A stretch of 64,000 bases of DNA from Phycomyces nitens (GCA_022702545.1 JAHRBC010000001.1:310001-374000), one strand, 5' to 3'. Positions 11,608 through 23,225 are shown, counted from the first letter of the stretch. Numbers and translations: made by a program. The notes: generated by a model from the sequence alone, not told the origin.

Positions 11608-13829
11608 CATATAAAGGTTATGCTTAGCATAGTTGCTTTCAAAATACAAACTTTGGTCATGTTCAAACTGCCAGCACATATCAACAATGTCAAGAGGCAA
11701 AACCTCAGGACTAGCAGCAATGATGCAAGGGCATGGCAGCTTGTATCTGATGCAATCCCAGCACTTGCAATTGGCACCTGAAGTGGACAAGCATGACTAT
11801 TGTATTAATCCATTTAGGGTTGTAACTTTCAAGATAGTGTTACAGGATCTCGTCCCAATTGTTAATACTCCCAATTAGTCTACTTTATTATTCTCCCCCC
11901 CTTTCTTCTCTATTCTTTCGATTCTCATTACTTTGTCTATTTCAACCAACAACTTATAATTGGTACATTATTATATCTTTTCATACTTATCTCAATCTTG
12001 CTAACTAGTTCAAAAGTTGGTTTTTATTAATAAATACAAGTAACAACTGATCACACCTCTTGAAACAAAATCAGATTGCAGGCTAGTGATTGTATTAGTC
12101 CTGATCTTATCCATTGCAAATCTGACAACTTTAAAAGCAAGATTTTTAAATCTAAACTCTTTCTCTCTGTCAAACAGAACTGAGTCGATGCTGATTCTCT
12201 CGACATTTAGCTTTCTGTAGCAATTTGCTCTCTTTAAAAAAAGTTAAAATATGGATGGTGGGTTTTCTGGGATTAACCATTTACCTTTTGCTCATAGTAC
12301 AAATTCATTCGCTTAACAGTAAGCGTGAGCTTGGATGCAGACTGGCTACCCAAGGCTCTTTTCAGACCTGAATGGAAGCTCTCTACTCTTCCAGAAGTTC
12401 GGTTTCCCATGTGAGGGTGATCATTGGCATATATACCCACCCAGTGTTTGACCTCATCATCCTGGAGCAAACTAATACAAGATTATGATTAGTAAAAAAA
12501 AACTTTAACAAAAACACTATAACTTACACATCCTTCAAGTAACGCAGTGCCAAACTTCCGTTGTTCTTGAAGTAGCCATGAGTTGTGATCAGCTGCTCAA
12601 AGCTGCCAAGCGCCTCCTTATAGCTTGCTTCGTCAAAGCTAGACATGATCGCTTTGAAGTCCAATTCAGCTTGAGCACAACGAAGATTATACTCAGCTAA
12701 ATCAATTGTTCCAATCGGGAGCTTTGTTGACATGGTATTCCACAAATGCCAGGAACAGAGCAAGTGCTGGCTTTCGGGGAAAATGGCACCAATTGCATTG
12801 CGCAAAGCTTGCTCATTGTCAGTAACAAAAACTGATGGCAAAGGGTGTTCATTTTTAGGCTAAATGGCCTCTTGCAACTCCTCTAGGATCCAGGTATACA
12901 TTGCCTCGGTTTCCGAATTAACAAAAGCTGCTGCAATTGCAAAAGTTTGCAGCTTATTGCTTCCTTTATCAGAGGATGCATTGCTTGTGCCAACAACATT
13001 TACAAGAGACAGCTTGTGGGCATTGGTCTTGTAGGTTGCATTGATTGTAACTGCCTTGGGCCAAATTCTTGCCTCTTGAATCGCTGCATGGTGAATAAAG
13101 AATATTCCTTTGACTTCTTACATGTCTCCTTTTGTCTCTACTTGAATACGAACAGTATATCCAATGCTTTCAAGATGGGATATAAGAAGAAACATTTCTT
13201 TTCCATTCTCATTCTTCAAAAAAAGAGTTTGGATGTTATGAATGTCCTTTTTGATTATATTCATTACATTCAAAGCTTTCAAAGTCTAGGTAAAAATAAT
13301 TTAGAAATAGTTGTCAAGTGTTGATATATGCACTTACGTCCATAACACTTGTAACTGGGTCTTTATGCCCACTAGTCAGCAAAGTGTAGATTTTTTCCAT
13401 AATTTTAGGTGGCTGCTTACGATTGACTGCATAAGTAGTGTTGTCCTGTGAGATGGGATGATTATGCTCCATGTTGCTTCTAGTTATGGCGAAATCAAAC
13501 AAGTTGAAAGAAGCAGGGCAATCAAACTTTTGGGTGCTCCATTTCACTTCTTTCTTCATGGTCTTGGCACCTTCAATTGCTTCTTGATTCTCAATTCCAG
13601 CAGAATTCTTTTCCAATTCACGCTTCAATCCTCTATGCTTGCAAATGTAAGCAAATTTGCCTTGCTTAAGACTCAAGCTTTTAATAGAAAAGACGACGTT
13701 GTATTTCTTTCCAAAGCTTTTGACAGTTTTGGTAAGCTCTTCTTTCGATTGAAATTGTCTGCCAATGGCAAAGCTTTTCTTAAATTTGGTGTTCATGTTA
13801 TCGCGAGTTTGGTTAGATTGAGAAAACAT
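11608..13829 (-). pseudogene. 5' part of the MULE transposase gene: FAR1, DDE core and SWIM finger
   Basis: Exons are about 13338-13829 (FAR1-like: AICKHRG-type block YICKHRGLKREL and MEHNHPIS), 12528-13285 (DDE core), 12285-12471 (NDHPHMGNRTSGRVESFHS), ~12055-12231, and ~11613-11810 with the SWIM finger CKCWDC...CPC. In-frame stops occur at 13118-13120 (TAA) and 12860-12862 (TAG). The first catalytic Asp reads Asn (INATYKTN, codon 13040-13042); the second is kept (VTDNEQAL). MULE transposases cut and paste DNA with long terminal repeats; this copy is dead. Confidence 0.75.
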
Positions 13830-13871
13830 TTTGACAAGGTAAAGTTCAAAGAAGGTTTGAAAATATGAACA

Positions 13872-13945
13872 CTGAAATTCACTCTTTACAAAAGAGTCTA
13901 CGTCACACTTTTTCAATTTTCTTTTGGTGGGAGTGTATTGAGGCA
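13872..13945. repeat. Right terminal inverted repeat of the MULE
   Basis: Contains CACTGAAATTCACTCTTTAC, AGTCTACGTCACACTTTTT and GGTGGGAGTGTATTGAGG, the inverse of the left end at 4034-4095 with mismatches. A frame reads through it into the FAR1 exon, but the protein more plausibly starts at Met 13829 or 13796, inside the repeat. Confidence 0.65.
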
Positions 13946-14151
13946 TGGCTTCTTCTACTGCCATACCAAACAATAAAATCCACCCACTTGACTCCTCTTG
14001 ACTTTGGTCGCGGGTTGTCAAAATGAATAGAATATCTGCTGTTCATGATGACTCCTCATCTCCCTCAATAGAGGGAGATGTAAAGATTATTCATTCGCGC
14101 ATTTGGTGCAATGGACACTACCCTGGGAGTGTTATTTTTGATGTTACCTCC
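13946..14151. other. Short unassigned stretch between MULE end and 78-bp repeat
   Basis: A plus-strand frame from 14024 (MNRISAVHDD...) runs ~45 codons into the following repeat. It has no family I recognise and may be a remnant of the DNA the MULE inserted into. Confidence 0.25.
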
Positions 14152-14229
14152 TGTTGTATCCAACATAATCGTAGATTGAAACATTAACACAAATTACTAA
14201 TATTGAAACATATTGAATAACCGACCTAC
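14152..14229 (+). repeat. 78-bp direct repeat, copy 1
   Basis: TGTTGTATCCAACATAATCG... to CCGACCTAC. The second copy at 15491-15568 differs at two positions by eye. The pair brackets the C-terminal half of a broken Tnp2-like transposase. Confidence 0.8.
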
Positions 14230-15490
14230 ACACCCACTGATTTTTTACACGTTTTAGGCAATTATTTTGCTAAAAAAATTATTATTGGCTGTGAGTTTGT
14301 AATCACTATTTTTTTGTACTTTTGGTCTATTTTTTGATATATTTTTTAATCTCCTATACTTTTCTGGGGGTTTATCTTAAAATAAATAATAGGTAACCAA
14401 TTATATTTTATCACTGATATTGAATCATTTTTATTGGATAATAAAAAGATGGGCATTCAGAATTAATGACCAATATGAACTGAATTTTGATACATTAATT
14501 ACATGAATGTTTCCATGCCCATTAACAACAAAGCCAAAGTTCATAACCTCTTTGTATTTCAGAGTTGTATCCACAGGGATAATCTCACAAGGTTGGATAT
14601 GCAGGTTTCCACAAGAATCAGTGCAAAAACCAGGAAGAGAAGAGCAAATATCATAGTCAGCTGTAACTAATGAATACTTTTGCAAGCTAAAAGATCCATC
14701 TTGATTTCTCAAGACTTTACCAAGCAACAAGGTATTGGCATGCAAAAAGAGTCCGGTTAAGCCATCAACTACTTGGGACTTATTAATGTAGTAGCTGTCT
14801 GTTTGGTTCTTTTGAGCACCAAAGAAGTGCTTGTTGAAATCCACGTTTTCAGTCTGCAATCTTTAGATCAGAGAACCACTTTCGCCATGGACTAGGCATT
14901 CTTTCTTGACACCATTTTCTTTCCAGGTCTTGGTATACACAAAGGATAGACCATTGAACAGTTGCCGGCACATGAACTGCTTTCTGAAATGAGTGGCGGC
15001 ATTGCGAGAAGTGTACTGTCGGTTCGTCTGGAAAAGATGTTCACGGATGAACTTGTTGAACTGTTCAGAACTCTCAGTCTTGTACTGAAGGGGGCATCCA
15101 AATCTTTGTATATTGTTGACCAAATGGTGGAGCATGTGTATCTTGGGGCGCAAAGAGAACATGGGGGGCTTTCCAGAACTTCCAATCAAGTGTTGATCTA
15201 ACATAAAAAGAGATCTTGTGAAATTTGATAATGCAACTTGTAAAGAATGGATATACACATCAGAGCCACATTCAATACCACGAAGGTATATCAAAGAGGT
15301 CAACTGTCCCAAGTAGGTAAAGCATTGTATAAAGACATCAAAACGTTCAACTTGTTCAGAGAATACAGTACCAAGAACCATAGGTAAAACCTGTATGAGC
15401 TGCTTATAATCTTGGCCAACAAATGAACCACTGTGGCAAAGATTATTCCTGAAAGTTCTTGAGTACGCAGAGCTGTTTCTGCTAGACATA

Positions 15491-15568
15491 TGTTGTATCC
15501 AACATAATTGTAGATTGAAACATTAACACAAATTACCAATATTGAAACATATTGAATAACCGACCTAC
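15491..15568 (+). repeat. 78-bp direct repeat, copy 2
   Basis: Same sequence as 14152-14229 with two differences. It begins directly upstream of the Met at 15489 of the C-terminal transposase block. Confidence 0.8.
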
Positions 15569-15628
15569 TGGAAGTGCACTAAAGAGTGTACCTTTCCAAA
15601 TACATTATTCATACGTAAAGACACACTA

Positions 15629-16183
15629 GAGACATTTGGGAATTAAACCCAGACACCCAAATTTCAGATTTATTGCAATCCTTATTTTAAAAATATGAGA
15701 CGTCGTCATAACTTTCAATTGCTATCCGTTTTAAGAAATTTTTTAGGCAATGTAATTTGATAATATAGTGACTGTAATTTAAAAAATACATTCTGAGATT
15801 ATAGTTCTTCCTCTTTTGCGTTTTATACATATACAAAAATGTCAGGATATGGAAACAAATTTTGCAAAAATCTCTACCAATTCAATGTAGAACGTCTTGG
15901 TAACATCTTTGGTAATACCAGAGTCTTTAATAATGAGAATCAACATGTTATGGAAGATGATACACCACTTAATGAGCAAACTTTCAAACTTGCATTATAT
16001 TCGGCGATATATAAGCCAGACTATAACATATCTGATTGGTTTATTTTAAAAAGCAGAATAACGCCTGTACTGTCGCTATTAGCGATGAAATCTGCTCGAA
16101 TTGTCGCTATTTTCGTGTAACATTCAGCGCAAATTTCCTTTTATAGTAGTTGACGCTATCTGGGTTTAATCCCCAAATGTCTC
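15629..16183. mobile_element. 555-bp TA-flanked miniature inverted-repeat element
   Basis: Ends GAGACATTTGGGAATTAAAC and its inverse (GTTTAATCCCCAAATGTCTC) form ~25-bp terminal inverted repeats with one or two mismatches. TA dinucleotides flank both sides (15627-15628, 16184-16185), the duplication made by Tc1/mariner-type and some other DDE transposases. It interrupts the family D transposase. Confidence 0.75.
15839..16120 (+). CDS. Small hypothetical ORF inside the miniature element
   Basis: 93 codons from MSGYGNKFCKNLYQ to a TAA. It has no domain I recognise. It fills half of the element and could be a remnant of the parent transposon or a captured host exon; the last third, around CTGTCGCTATTAGCGATG, looks non-coding. 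Low confidence that it is expressed. Confidence 0.25.
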   Translation: MSGYGNKFCKNLYQFNVERLGNIFGNTRVFNNENQHVMEDDTPLNEQTFKLALYSAIYKPDYNISDWFILKSRITPVLSLLAMKSARIVAIFV

Positions 16184-16953
16184 TACTAACAACTAGTACT
16201 AACACACTGGTTAATAGTACTAAGTAAAATAACAAGTCATAACTAATAGTTGGTAGAGAGAACAGATATTACATGATATCATCATATCATCACCAGCACT
16301 CATCTCAATGTCTATATAAACGCACAATACGAATAGCAATAGTCTTCATCTTATTCACAAATACTTTCTCTCTCAATAAACAAAGTCTCACCATACTCTT
16401 ACCCGTGCTTTGTTTTCCTCTGATTTAACAATATAATCGCTCTACCAAGACGATCTCTTTCTGAAGGTTTAAGAACTTCCTTCAACAGATAGTCTACCAG
16501 ATATTCAATGCAACCAAGTGGGACAGTATGGAGCACCTCTACTGGACAATCTTGGGCTGGGTCAAATGCACCTAAACAAAGAAACTTTTCACTACCATTG
16601 ACAATAAAGCTATATGTATCAGACATAACCTTGTACTTTTGAATATCAGTTTCTTTCAATTAAACAGCATCACGGAAATGTGCCAAGTGCTTCTTGGGAT
16701 ACTCATGAGATATGTACGTATCAGATGAGTTTGGCATTGATTGGACAAGACCAGAAAGCGTAGAATGTTTTGGGCAGAAACATTTACGGCATGGATATCT
16801 GGAGTTGATACTCTTGTGCATAGCCAACTGCGAGTGTCTAGGATTGTCTGCCATCAAAAAGAGAAGAGGGGTGACAAGAAGAACATATTCATTATGATCA
16901 TATGAATATACTTTGATACCACGTTCCAACTGAGCAAGATCATCAACAATCAC

Positions 16954-19052
16954 TACAAAAATTGAGTGGTTTCATTCATAGCAAACTATTATATTATCTT
17001 ACCATTAGTAGACTGAAGTTAAACATAATAAACTTTTTTATTTTTGATGGCGATTATATTATTCAATATGTTCTATTGGATAGAATAATAAAGTAGAGCC
17101 TTTTAGATATCATATTTGTTTGTGATTTATTTCTACTTCTTGTAACTATATCATTAAATTAATTGGAGTAGAAATAATAAACAAATCAATTATTATCATG
17201 TTTATTCTCATAAGAAGGAAGAGAAATATGACCAGTATGCTTGCAAGTAAATAAGTTGACTGAAGATAATAAATTGTCTTATAGTTTTATTATTATTTAA
17301 CAGCATTGTGTACACTCTTGTTCTATATCTAGACATCTTTTTCAACCTAATAAACTATAAATTACAAAGATATGAAAATGACGGCAGGCATATTCTTTTG
17401 GATTATCATTTTTATTGCCCGCATTTTATCAGGGTCAAACAGCCTTTTAATACAAAGTATTTGTTTTTCCTTTTTATTTTTTATATTCTTTTGTGCCTAA
17501 ATATTACTGCAAAATACTCTGGTAATTAATTCTTTTCTTTCTCTTGTGAATATATTTTTTACTCAATATATTTTATTATTCATAGGTAACTGCTTATAAA
17601 TATATTATGGGGCTCTCTATTGCACTTGGCTGTATATCTAAAGGTAAGATCATATTATGCTAAAGCTATTCTTTATTAACCAAATCACTCTTTTATATAT
17701 AGCCGCAAATTCTATTTTTCTATCCATCTCAATATAATATTCTGGTAAACCTTTTATATTATAAATATGTCCTCTTTAATAACATCTATCACAGACATCT
17801 TGCTATGCTCTTATATGGATTCCCAATTGAAATTATCTGGCCATTCCAATGGCTATATCTTGTAAGTAAACTAATATTTTAGTATTACATATTGTTTATC
17901 TACAAATATTAATATATATCTATTAGATAATAATCATTTGTTGGTATATTACAGAGAGTCTATCAAATGTTCTGTTTATTATATTAAAAATGTAAGTATA
18001 AGAATGAATGATTTATATAAAAATAATTTACTAACAATCTTCTCTTTTACTTTTAGACAGTATTGTCTTTCTCTCAGCTAGGTAAGTATCCTGGCTCTAT
18101 TAAGAACCAGTTGATGGTGCTGACCAAGAAATATCGATTGGTAGAATAGATATACCAAAGAAATAATCTAGAGACTAGAATATATAGCACAAATTGTTGT
18201 ATTTGGCATAATATAATACCCGAGACAAAGTATGTTATGAACCCAGACATCTGGAACATACTGAGTCTAATAATAACAATTAACGATAAAGTCCTACTTG
18301 AAACATAAAGATGATGTTTGATCCACCATTGGACATTGTCAAGAAGTATCTTATCAGACGATCACTACAACTGTTGTGATGACTCATATCCAGGGTGACT
18401 AGATAAATCTCAATAGTTATAAATACTCATAGAAAAATAGACAATTAAATAATTAATTTGATTTGACTTAATTTCTCTTCTATCACATAATAAAGAGTCT
18501 CAAAGTACTTATTGTCCCTTTCCAATTACACATCCAAATATCACACAAATGTATTTTTTATCAAATAAAACGAAAAATAAAAATTTTCAGAATCTATTGC
18601 TCCAAAAAAACAACAAACCAGAGAGGCTTGTTTGCATAGAATAACTACAATTATCTTGCAATAGTCTACAATCATCCTTGATGGACTGTTAAAACATATT
18701 ATAAAACCCACTATAAAATATAATGAAAGATAAAACTGGTTGTTTGTAAGTGGTCAATCTCCCCTGACACAAACTATCTGTGTATTGTAAAATACAATGC
18801 AAAAAAGGGTAGATCGACTAGGAATATATTGTGGCTACAATGTATATTTAAGTTTTGCACTGTTTGAGGGCATTTAAATATTCTACATTGGATTCTTGTA
18901 CACCAGTAGGTAGGATGATTCAGTTCACCCCCATATCTTTTTAGTCTACTACAGATCATGATTATATATTACCAAAAGCATAGTAAAACTATACAATTAA
19001 GTAGCTTATTTTATAAGTTTTATCTACATAATACCCTTAGACTTTTGTAGTG
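16954..19052. other. AT-rich decayed transposon DNA with splice-like signals
   Basis: No long coding frame. On the plus strand between ~17.58 and 18.09 kb there is a series of short segments bounded by AG and GTAAGT/GTAAGTA (for example ACATCTTGCTATG...CTT before GTAAGTAAAC, then AGAGTCTATC...AAAAAT before GTAAGTATAAG). This resembles the tiny-exon gene of the CACTA family but no frame can be carried through. The remainder is unassigned. Confidence 0.35.
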
Positions 19053-19266
19053 TCTGGATCTTTCCAGAAAGACAATACTCCTGGAAGATGACTCATCGTG
19101 ATAAATATTACCAAAGCATATACTGAATTATAAATCAGAAAACATATAAATATCAGTAGTTAGTTCTGTGTAGAAAGATAATCTTTTTTCTTTTGAATAA
19201 ATACCCTACACAAGTTCTCACGAATTCTTTTGTATCTTTCCAAGTTTTATTCTACCCACAACAGTG
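19053..19266 (-). repeat. Terminal region of CACTA family D, shared with 57112-57322
   Basis: Read on the minus strand it starts CACTGTTGTGGGTAGAA and continues through TTGGAAAGATAC...GATGAGTCATCTTCCAGGAG...GGAAAGATCCAGA. The same ~210 bp occur in inverse orientation at 57112-57322. CACTG at the tip and the Tnp2-like gene downstream (14.4-16.95 kb) suggest it is the 5' end of that element. Confidence 0.6.
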
Positions 19267-19592
19267 ATATTTGTAGTAGAAAAATGGGATGGTGGATACT
19301 TTGAGACTCTTTATTGTGGTTTAGAAAAAGTTAAAGTATATCCAGTTATTGATTCAAGAAGTATGTTAACTCAGTATTTATAATTATTGTTATAATTCTT
19401 ATCAGCTTAGATATTCATTATCATAATAGCTGTATTATCAGTTAATAGGTATTTTGGGACTTTGTCCCACAATAGATTGGGTATGGTATTTTCATATTTG
19501 GATAAGGATTTCTGGATGGTATAGTTTGTCTTGATTTCAGATAATCCAGCTATCTGGGTTTATATATCACTTTTCTCTGATATACTATTATG

Positions 19593-20645
19593 CCAAATAC
19601 AATAATGGTAGCTTTTCTTATCCAGATAAAAGCGCCATTAAAGCCAAAGAGGATATAACAAGTGCCACAGGAGATTTATCTCATCACTCCTCTGCATATT
19701 GTAAGTATGTAAAAACTAAAAACAATGCTTATAAAAAACTAAATATTGGACCTATTTTCACTTAGCTTGCAAACATATCGCAATGCAAAGAAAGATGCCC
19801 CGTTCCAATAGATACACTCACAGTCAACTAGAAATGCAATTGCTGCTATTCATAATGTTGGTGCTGATGGTAACTGTGGCTTTCGAGCTGTCATTTTTGG
19901 TATACACAAGGACCAATGCAAATGGATGGATGTAAAGGGTGATATGCTCAAGATGTATATAAGATACAAAGACACTCTATACAAAGCAATTAGCACAGAT
20001 GCTGTAGTCCAGTATGAAGAGGAGAGAATGATTAACAGACTACAATCCAGCAAATTGCCTTGTTTGGGGCAAATGGATCTATCCTTGTGGTTCAGCACCT
20101 TTATCTGCCCTCAAATTGTTGCTGACATATACCAAAGACCAGTAATAATCTACATGTACTCTGAACATTCTGTCAGAACCACAGGCAAACTGAATGCATA
20201 CCATGAATCTCAAGTTTATTGGCCACTCATTCACATAGAATTAACAGCTGCTGACAATCCAATCACACTTCTTCTTTCCTTTTTGCACTTTTACTATGTT
20301 GAATTTCAGCATACCCCTACAGGCCAAATGAAGAAATTCAATAAGCCAACTCTCAACTTTGACCATGTTTGAATTAGAGAGGCATTCCCTCAGACATGCA
20401 ACAGTATCAACTACTTGGTCCTTTTTAAGAGTTAAAAAATATATATTATATCAATTATAGTACTAAGATTCACTTTTACAAAGAAAAAGTTTACATTAGT
20501 CTTTTTTGATATCCTTGTGGTGGGAGTGTATTGAAGGAGTGTATGAAAAAGACATTCACTTTATACAAAAAGTCTACGTCACACTTTTTCCATTTTCTTT
20601 TGGTGGGAGTGTATGAGGGAGTGTATGAATTCATGTGTCAAAATA
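19593..20645 (+). pseudogene. Truncated second copy of the MULE 3' end with OTU-like domain
   Basis: Starts abruptly in the exon encoding FSYPDKSAIKAKED and continues with the OTU exon (~19767-20435), the 3' flank and both terminal-repeat versions (to ~20640). The OTU motif GADGNCGFRAV is kept. Stops are present: TAG in place of the Trp codon before IHSQSTRN (~19808) and TGA after LNFDHV (~20369). Orientation is opposite to the copy at 4.1 kb. Most of the transposase is missing. Confidence 0.8.
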
Positions 20646-20809
20646 AATTTCTAACAGAATTGATTGAGACACTCAAATAAAATTATGAAGTATGATTTGC
20701 TTTATCTTCTTTTATTTAAAGTCAGCGAAAGTTAACAGTAATAAATTGAATCTAATTGTCTTAATAATATAATTGATCTTCTTTTTCGCTCAGTCAGCAC
20801 TGCAAAACT

Positions 20810-21772
20810 ATGGATTCCACTATCACTCCCAAACTACTTGCTACTATGCAACAACACCTACTTCAGCTTGAACAATTGGCTGCCCAGACTCAATCTTCAG
20901 CAGAGTCCCTGTCCAATTACCCTCCTACAACAGATAATACTATGAATGAGGATGGCAATAGAGTTGCTACCCTACATTCTCTTGGCACCAGGCCATCTTA
21001 TGCTTGGACACCTTCATCATTCTTAACTAAAGTACTTGCTCTTGATTCTCCCTTGTTTCCTACATCCTCGTTGTCTAATGACAAGCGCCATAAGCTGATT
21101 GATCAATATCCTAATATTGAATCCCTTCAGTACTAACCACCTGACACCATCCCCATTGTTGCTCACAAGATGAATCGTTTTCAGTCTAAACAAGACATGT
21201 CATTGAAACGATTGCAATATTTACTTTCAGGTGTCTTCTGACCCCTGAATGTGCTGGGTTTGGAAATTAGCAAGGACACTGACAATGCCAATGTGCAACG
21301 TTTCCTGTACATGCTTTGAGATTGTCGATCTTTGTTGCTTAACATCTCTGCTCAGCTTAATGAGATGTGGACCACTCTTGCCTTCCAAGCAATCAATCCA
21401 GGTTTTACAGCTCCCTCTGCCAATCAAGGCAATAATTATACAATATCCCCAACTGATTTCCAATCTGCTTTGGTCCAACAAACGGCCACTTCCCAAGCCA
21501 TCAAAAATGCTGGAAATCTTCATCAGAAACGACAACCATTTCGCCACAATTCTGCTTCTTCTGCCCCTCACCCACCACCGCAGCAGTTTTTTCGATCGGG
21601 TCCATCCTCACAGCAGGGCGGTTACAACAACAACAACATGCCCCACAATCCATTCTCACACAGCCACTCCAAGTCTCACAACACCAGCAACACAGGCAAC
21701 AACCAGTACAATTACCACAACAGCACCAAACCACAGAACAACAACAACCCCTTTCGCCAACACCAGCAATAG
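20810..21772 (+). pseudogene. DIRS-type retroelement Gag-like ORF
   Basis: One frame from MDSTITPKLLATMQQHLLQ to QHQQ and a natural TAG, interrupted by TAA at 21134-21136 and two TGA codons (near 21238 and 21318). The C-terminal half is rich in Asn, Gln, Ser and Pro (GGYNNNNMPHNPFSHSHSKS), typical of low-complexity gag tails. All stops fit single C-to-T or G-to-A changes. It is followed by pol in another frame. Confidence 0.6.
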
Positions 21773-21780
21773 ATACTACT

Positions 21781-23225
21781 CTACCTCGAGTGGGCGGTCA
21801 CCTCGCCCAATTCTATACTGCATGGACAACACTTTCAATCAACAACTGGCTATTGTGCACAATATGCCATGGCTTCACCATTCCCTTCATTTTACCACCA
21901 CCACTTCGCCTCAGCCCAGTACCAACTATTCCTTACAACCAACAGCAACAACAATTACTCAACCAAGAAATCAATCTTTTGCTCCAGAAACAGGCAATCG
22001 AATTGGTCAACAACAAGACATCACCGGGGTTTTACAGCAGTATGTTTGTAATACCCAAGAAAGATGGCAGCTCTCGACCAGTGTTCAATCTCAAACTGCT
22101 GAACACCTTTATACACGCTCCCCATTTCAAGATGGAAGCCCTACAAGAAGTGACCAAACTAATCAAACCTTGCAATTTTCTGACATCCATAGACTTGTCT
22201 GATGCCTTTCTCCATATACTGGTTCATCCCAAGTCCTGTCCATATCTTTGACTACACTGGCAAGGACAGACTTATCAATTTTGTACCACCCCCTTTGGGC
22301 TTTCTCTCATACCCTGGCTCTTTACCAAATTAACCAGGCCCATACTCAAATGGGCATGTATCCAAAACATCTGTCTGAGCGCATACTTAGACGACTGGAT
22401 CATTATTGCCAAATCTTCCTCTCAAGCCCTTCGCCATACTCAATTGGTGATACAGAAGTTGACTTCTCTTGGTTGACTCATCAATCACAAGAAGTCCAGC
22501 CTTACCCCTCGCCAATCCATTGAACACCTTGGCTTCTTGTTGAATACCTGCACCATGACTGCTCAACTACCAGGGAAGAAATTGCGGGACCTTTGTTGCA
22601 GTATTCAACAACTCCTCAAGAATCCTTTCCAATCCCCACGTACAATTCACAGCCACATGATGAGAATCCAGGCCGCAACTTTTGCCTTGATCCCAGCCAG
22701 GTTGTATACATAACATCTTCTGCAAATGAAGAATCAGAGTGTACAATTCTTGCCTGACTGGGACATGCCTCAGAAGCTGTTGCCCGAATGTCTCAACGAG
22801 CTACTATGGTAGAAAAACAATCTACACCTTTGGAATGGGAAAAGCATTCTCTCCCAGACACCCCAACAAACTCTCTATGTGGATGCCAGCAACAGCGGAT
22901 GGGGTTGCAGTCTACAACTGCCAAATCATCAACATCAGACGGCTTTTGGCCATTGGACGCACCAAGAAGCAGTCATGTTGATCAACTGGAGAGAGTTGAA
23001 GGCTGCCTTCCTTGCCCTTCAAACGTTTCCTTCTCTCAGGAACATGCAGATCCTTATCAGGACTGACAACACCACCTCCATGGCATACATGAACAAGCAA
23101 GGCAGAACTCGCTCCCTTCCCCTTATGAAACTTGCCACAACCCTGTGGAAATGGTGCCTGCAATGGGGCATAACGATCCAATCAAACCACATAGCGGGCG
23201 CATCCAGCACCATTGCTAACTTCGA
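21781..23225 (+). pseudogene. DIRS-type reverse transcriptase / RNase H, truncated
   Basis: A single frame with stops at 22249-22251 (TGA), 22474-22476 (TGA) and 22711-22713 (TAA). It shows the DIRS start GGHLAQFYTAWTTLS, RT blocks FVIPKKDGSSRPVFNLKLLN and TSIDLSDAFLHI, catalytic AYLDDWII, HLGFLL, then RNase H with YVDASNSGWG, NWRELKAA and IRTDNTTS, ending NHIAGASSTIAN. DIRS elements integrate with a tyrosine recombinase, which is absent because CACTA copy A begins at 23226 and no continuation is found beyond it. Confidence 0.75.

Larger units (their letters stand above)
3950..13945 (-). mobile_element. Mutator-like (MULE) transposon carrying FAR1-MULE-SWIM-OTU transposase, split by a Ty3 element
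   Basis: The ends carry related inverted sequences: TACACTCCCTCAATACACTC at 4034 on the left and its inverse (GGGAGTGTATTGAGG) at 13926-13945 on the right, followed inward on both sides by a shared GACGTAGACT / AATGTAGACT block. A second, outer copy of the ACACTCC motif starts near 3950. Inside, all coding pieces run on the minus strand in domain order FAR1 (13.8-13.3 kb), MULE DDE core (13.3-12.3), SWIM finger (11.8) and, after the inserted retrotransposon, acidic/Lys-rich linkers and an OTU domain (4.8-4.1). Removing 6170-11607 restores one gene. Exact termini and the target duplication could not be fixed. Confidence 0.75.
14431..16953 (-). pseudogene. Broken Tnp2-like (CACTA superfamily) transposase, family D
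   Basis: Two coding blocks on the minus strand. The N-terminal block (16399-16953) has ADNPRHSQLAMHKSINSRYP followed by CRKCFCPKH, then CPVEVLHTVPLGCIEYLVDY, a block I associate with fungal Tnp2/CACTA-like transposases. It is cut by TAA at 16660-16662. The C-terminal block (14431-15489) includes RPKIHMLHHLVNNIQRFG and TESSEQFNKFIREH and is cut by TAA at 14863-14865. Between them lie a 555-bp miniature element and one copy of a 78-bp repeat. Both stops can arise from CAA by one C-to-T change. Its 5' terminus may be the CACTGTTGTGGG end at 19266. Confidence 0.6.

Noticed and set aside
14152..15568. LTR retrotransposon bounded by the 78-bp repeats
   Set aside because: Repeats are too short, lack terminal TG/CA, and the interior encodes a DNA transposase fragment.
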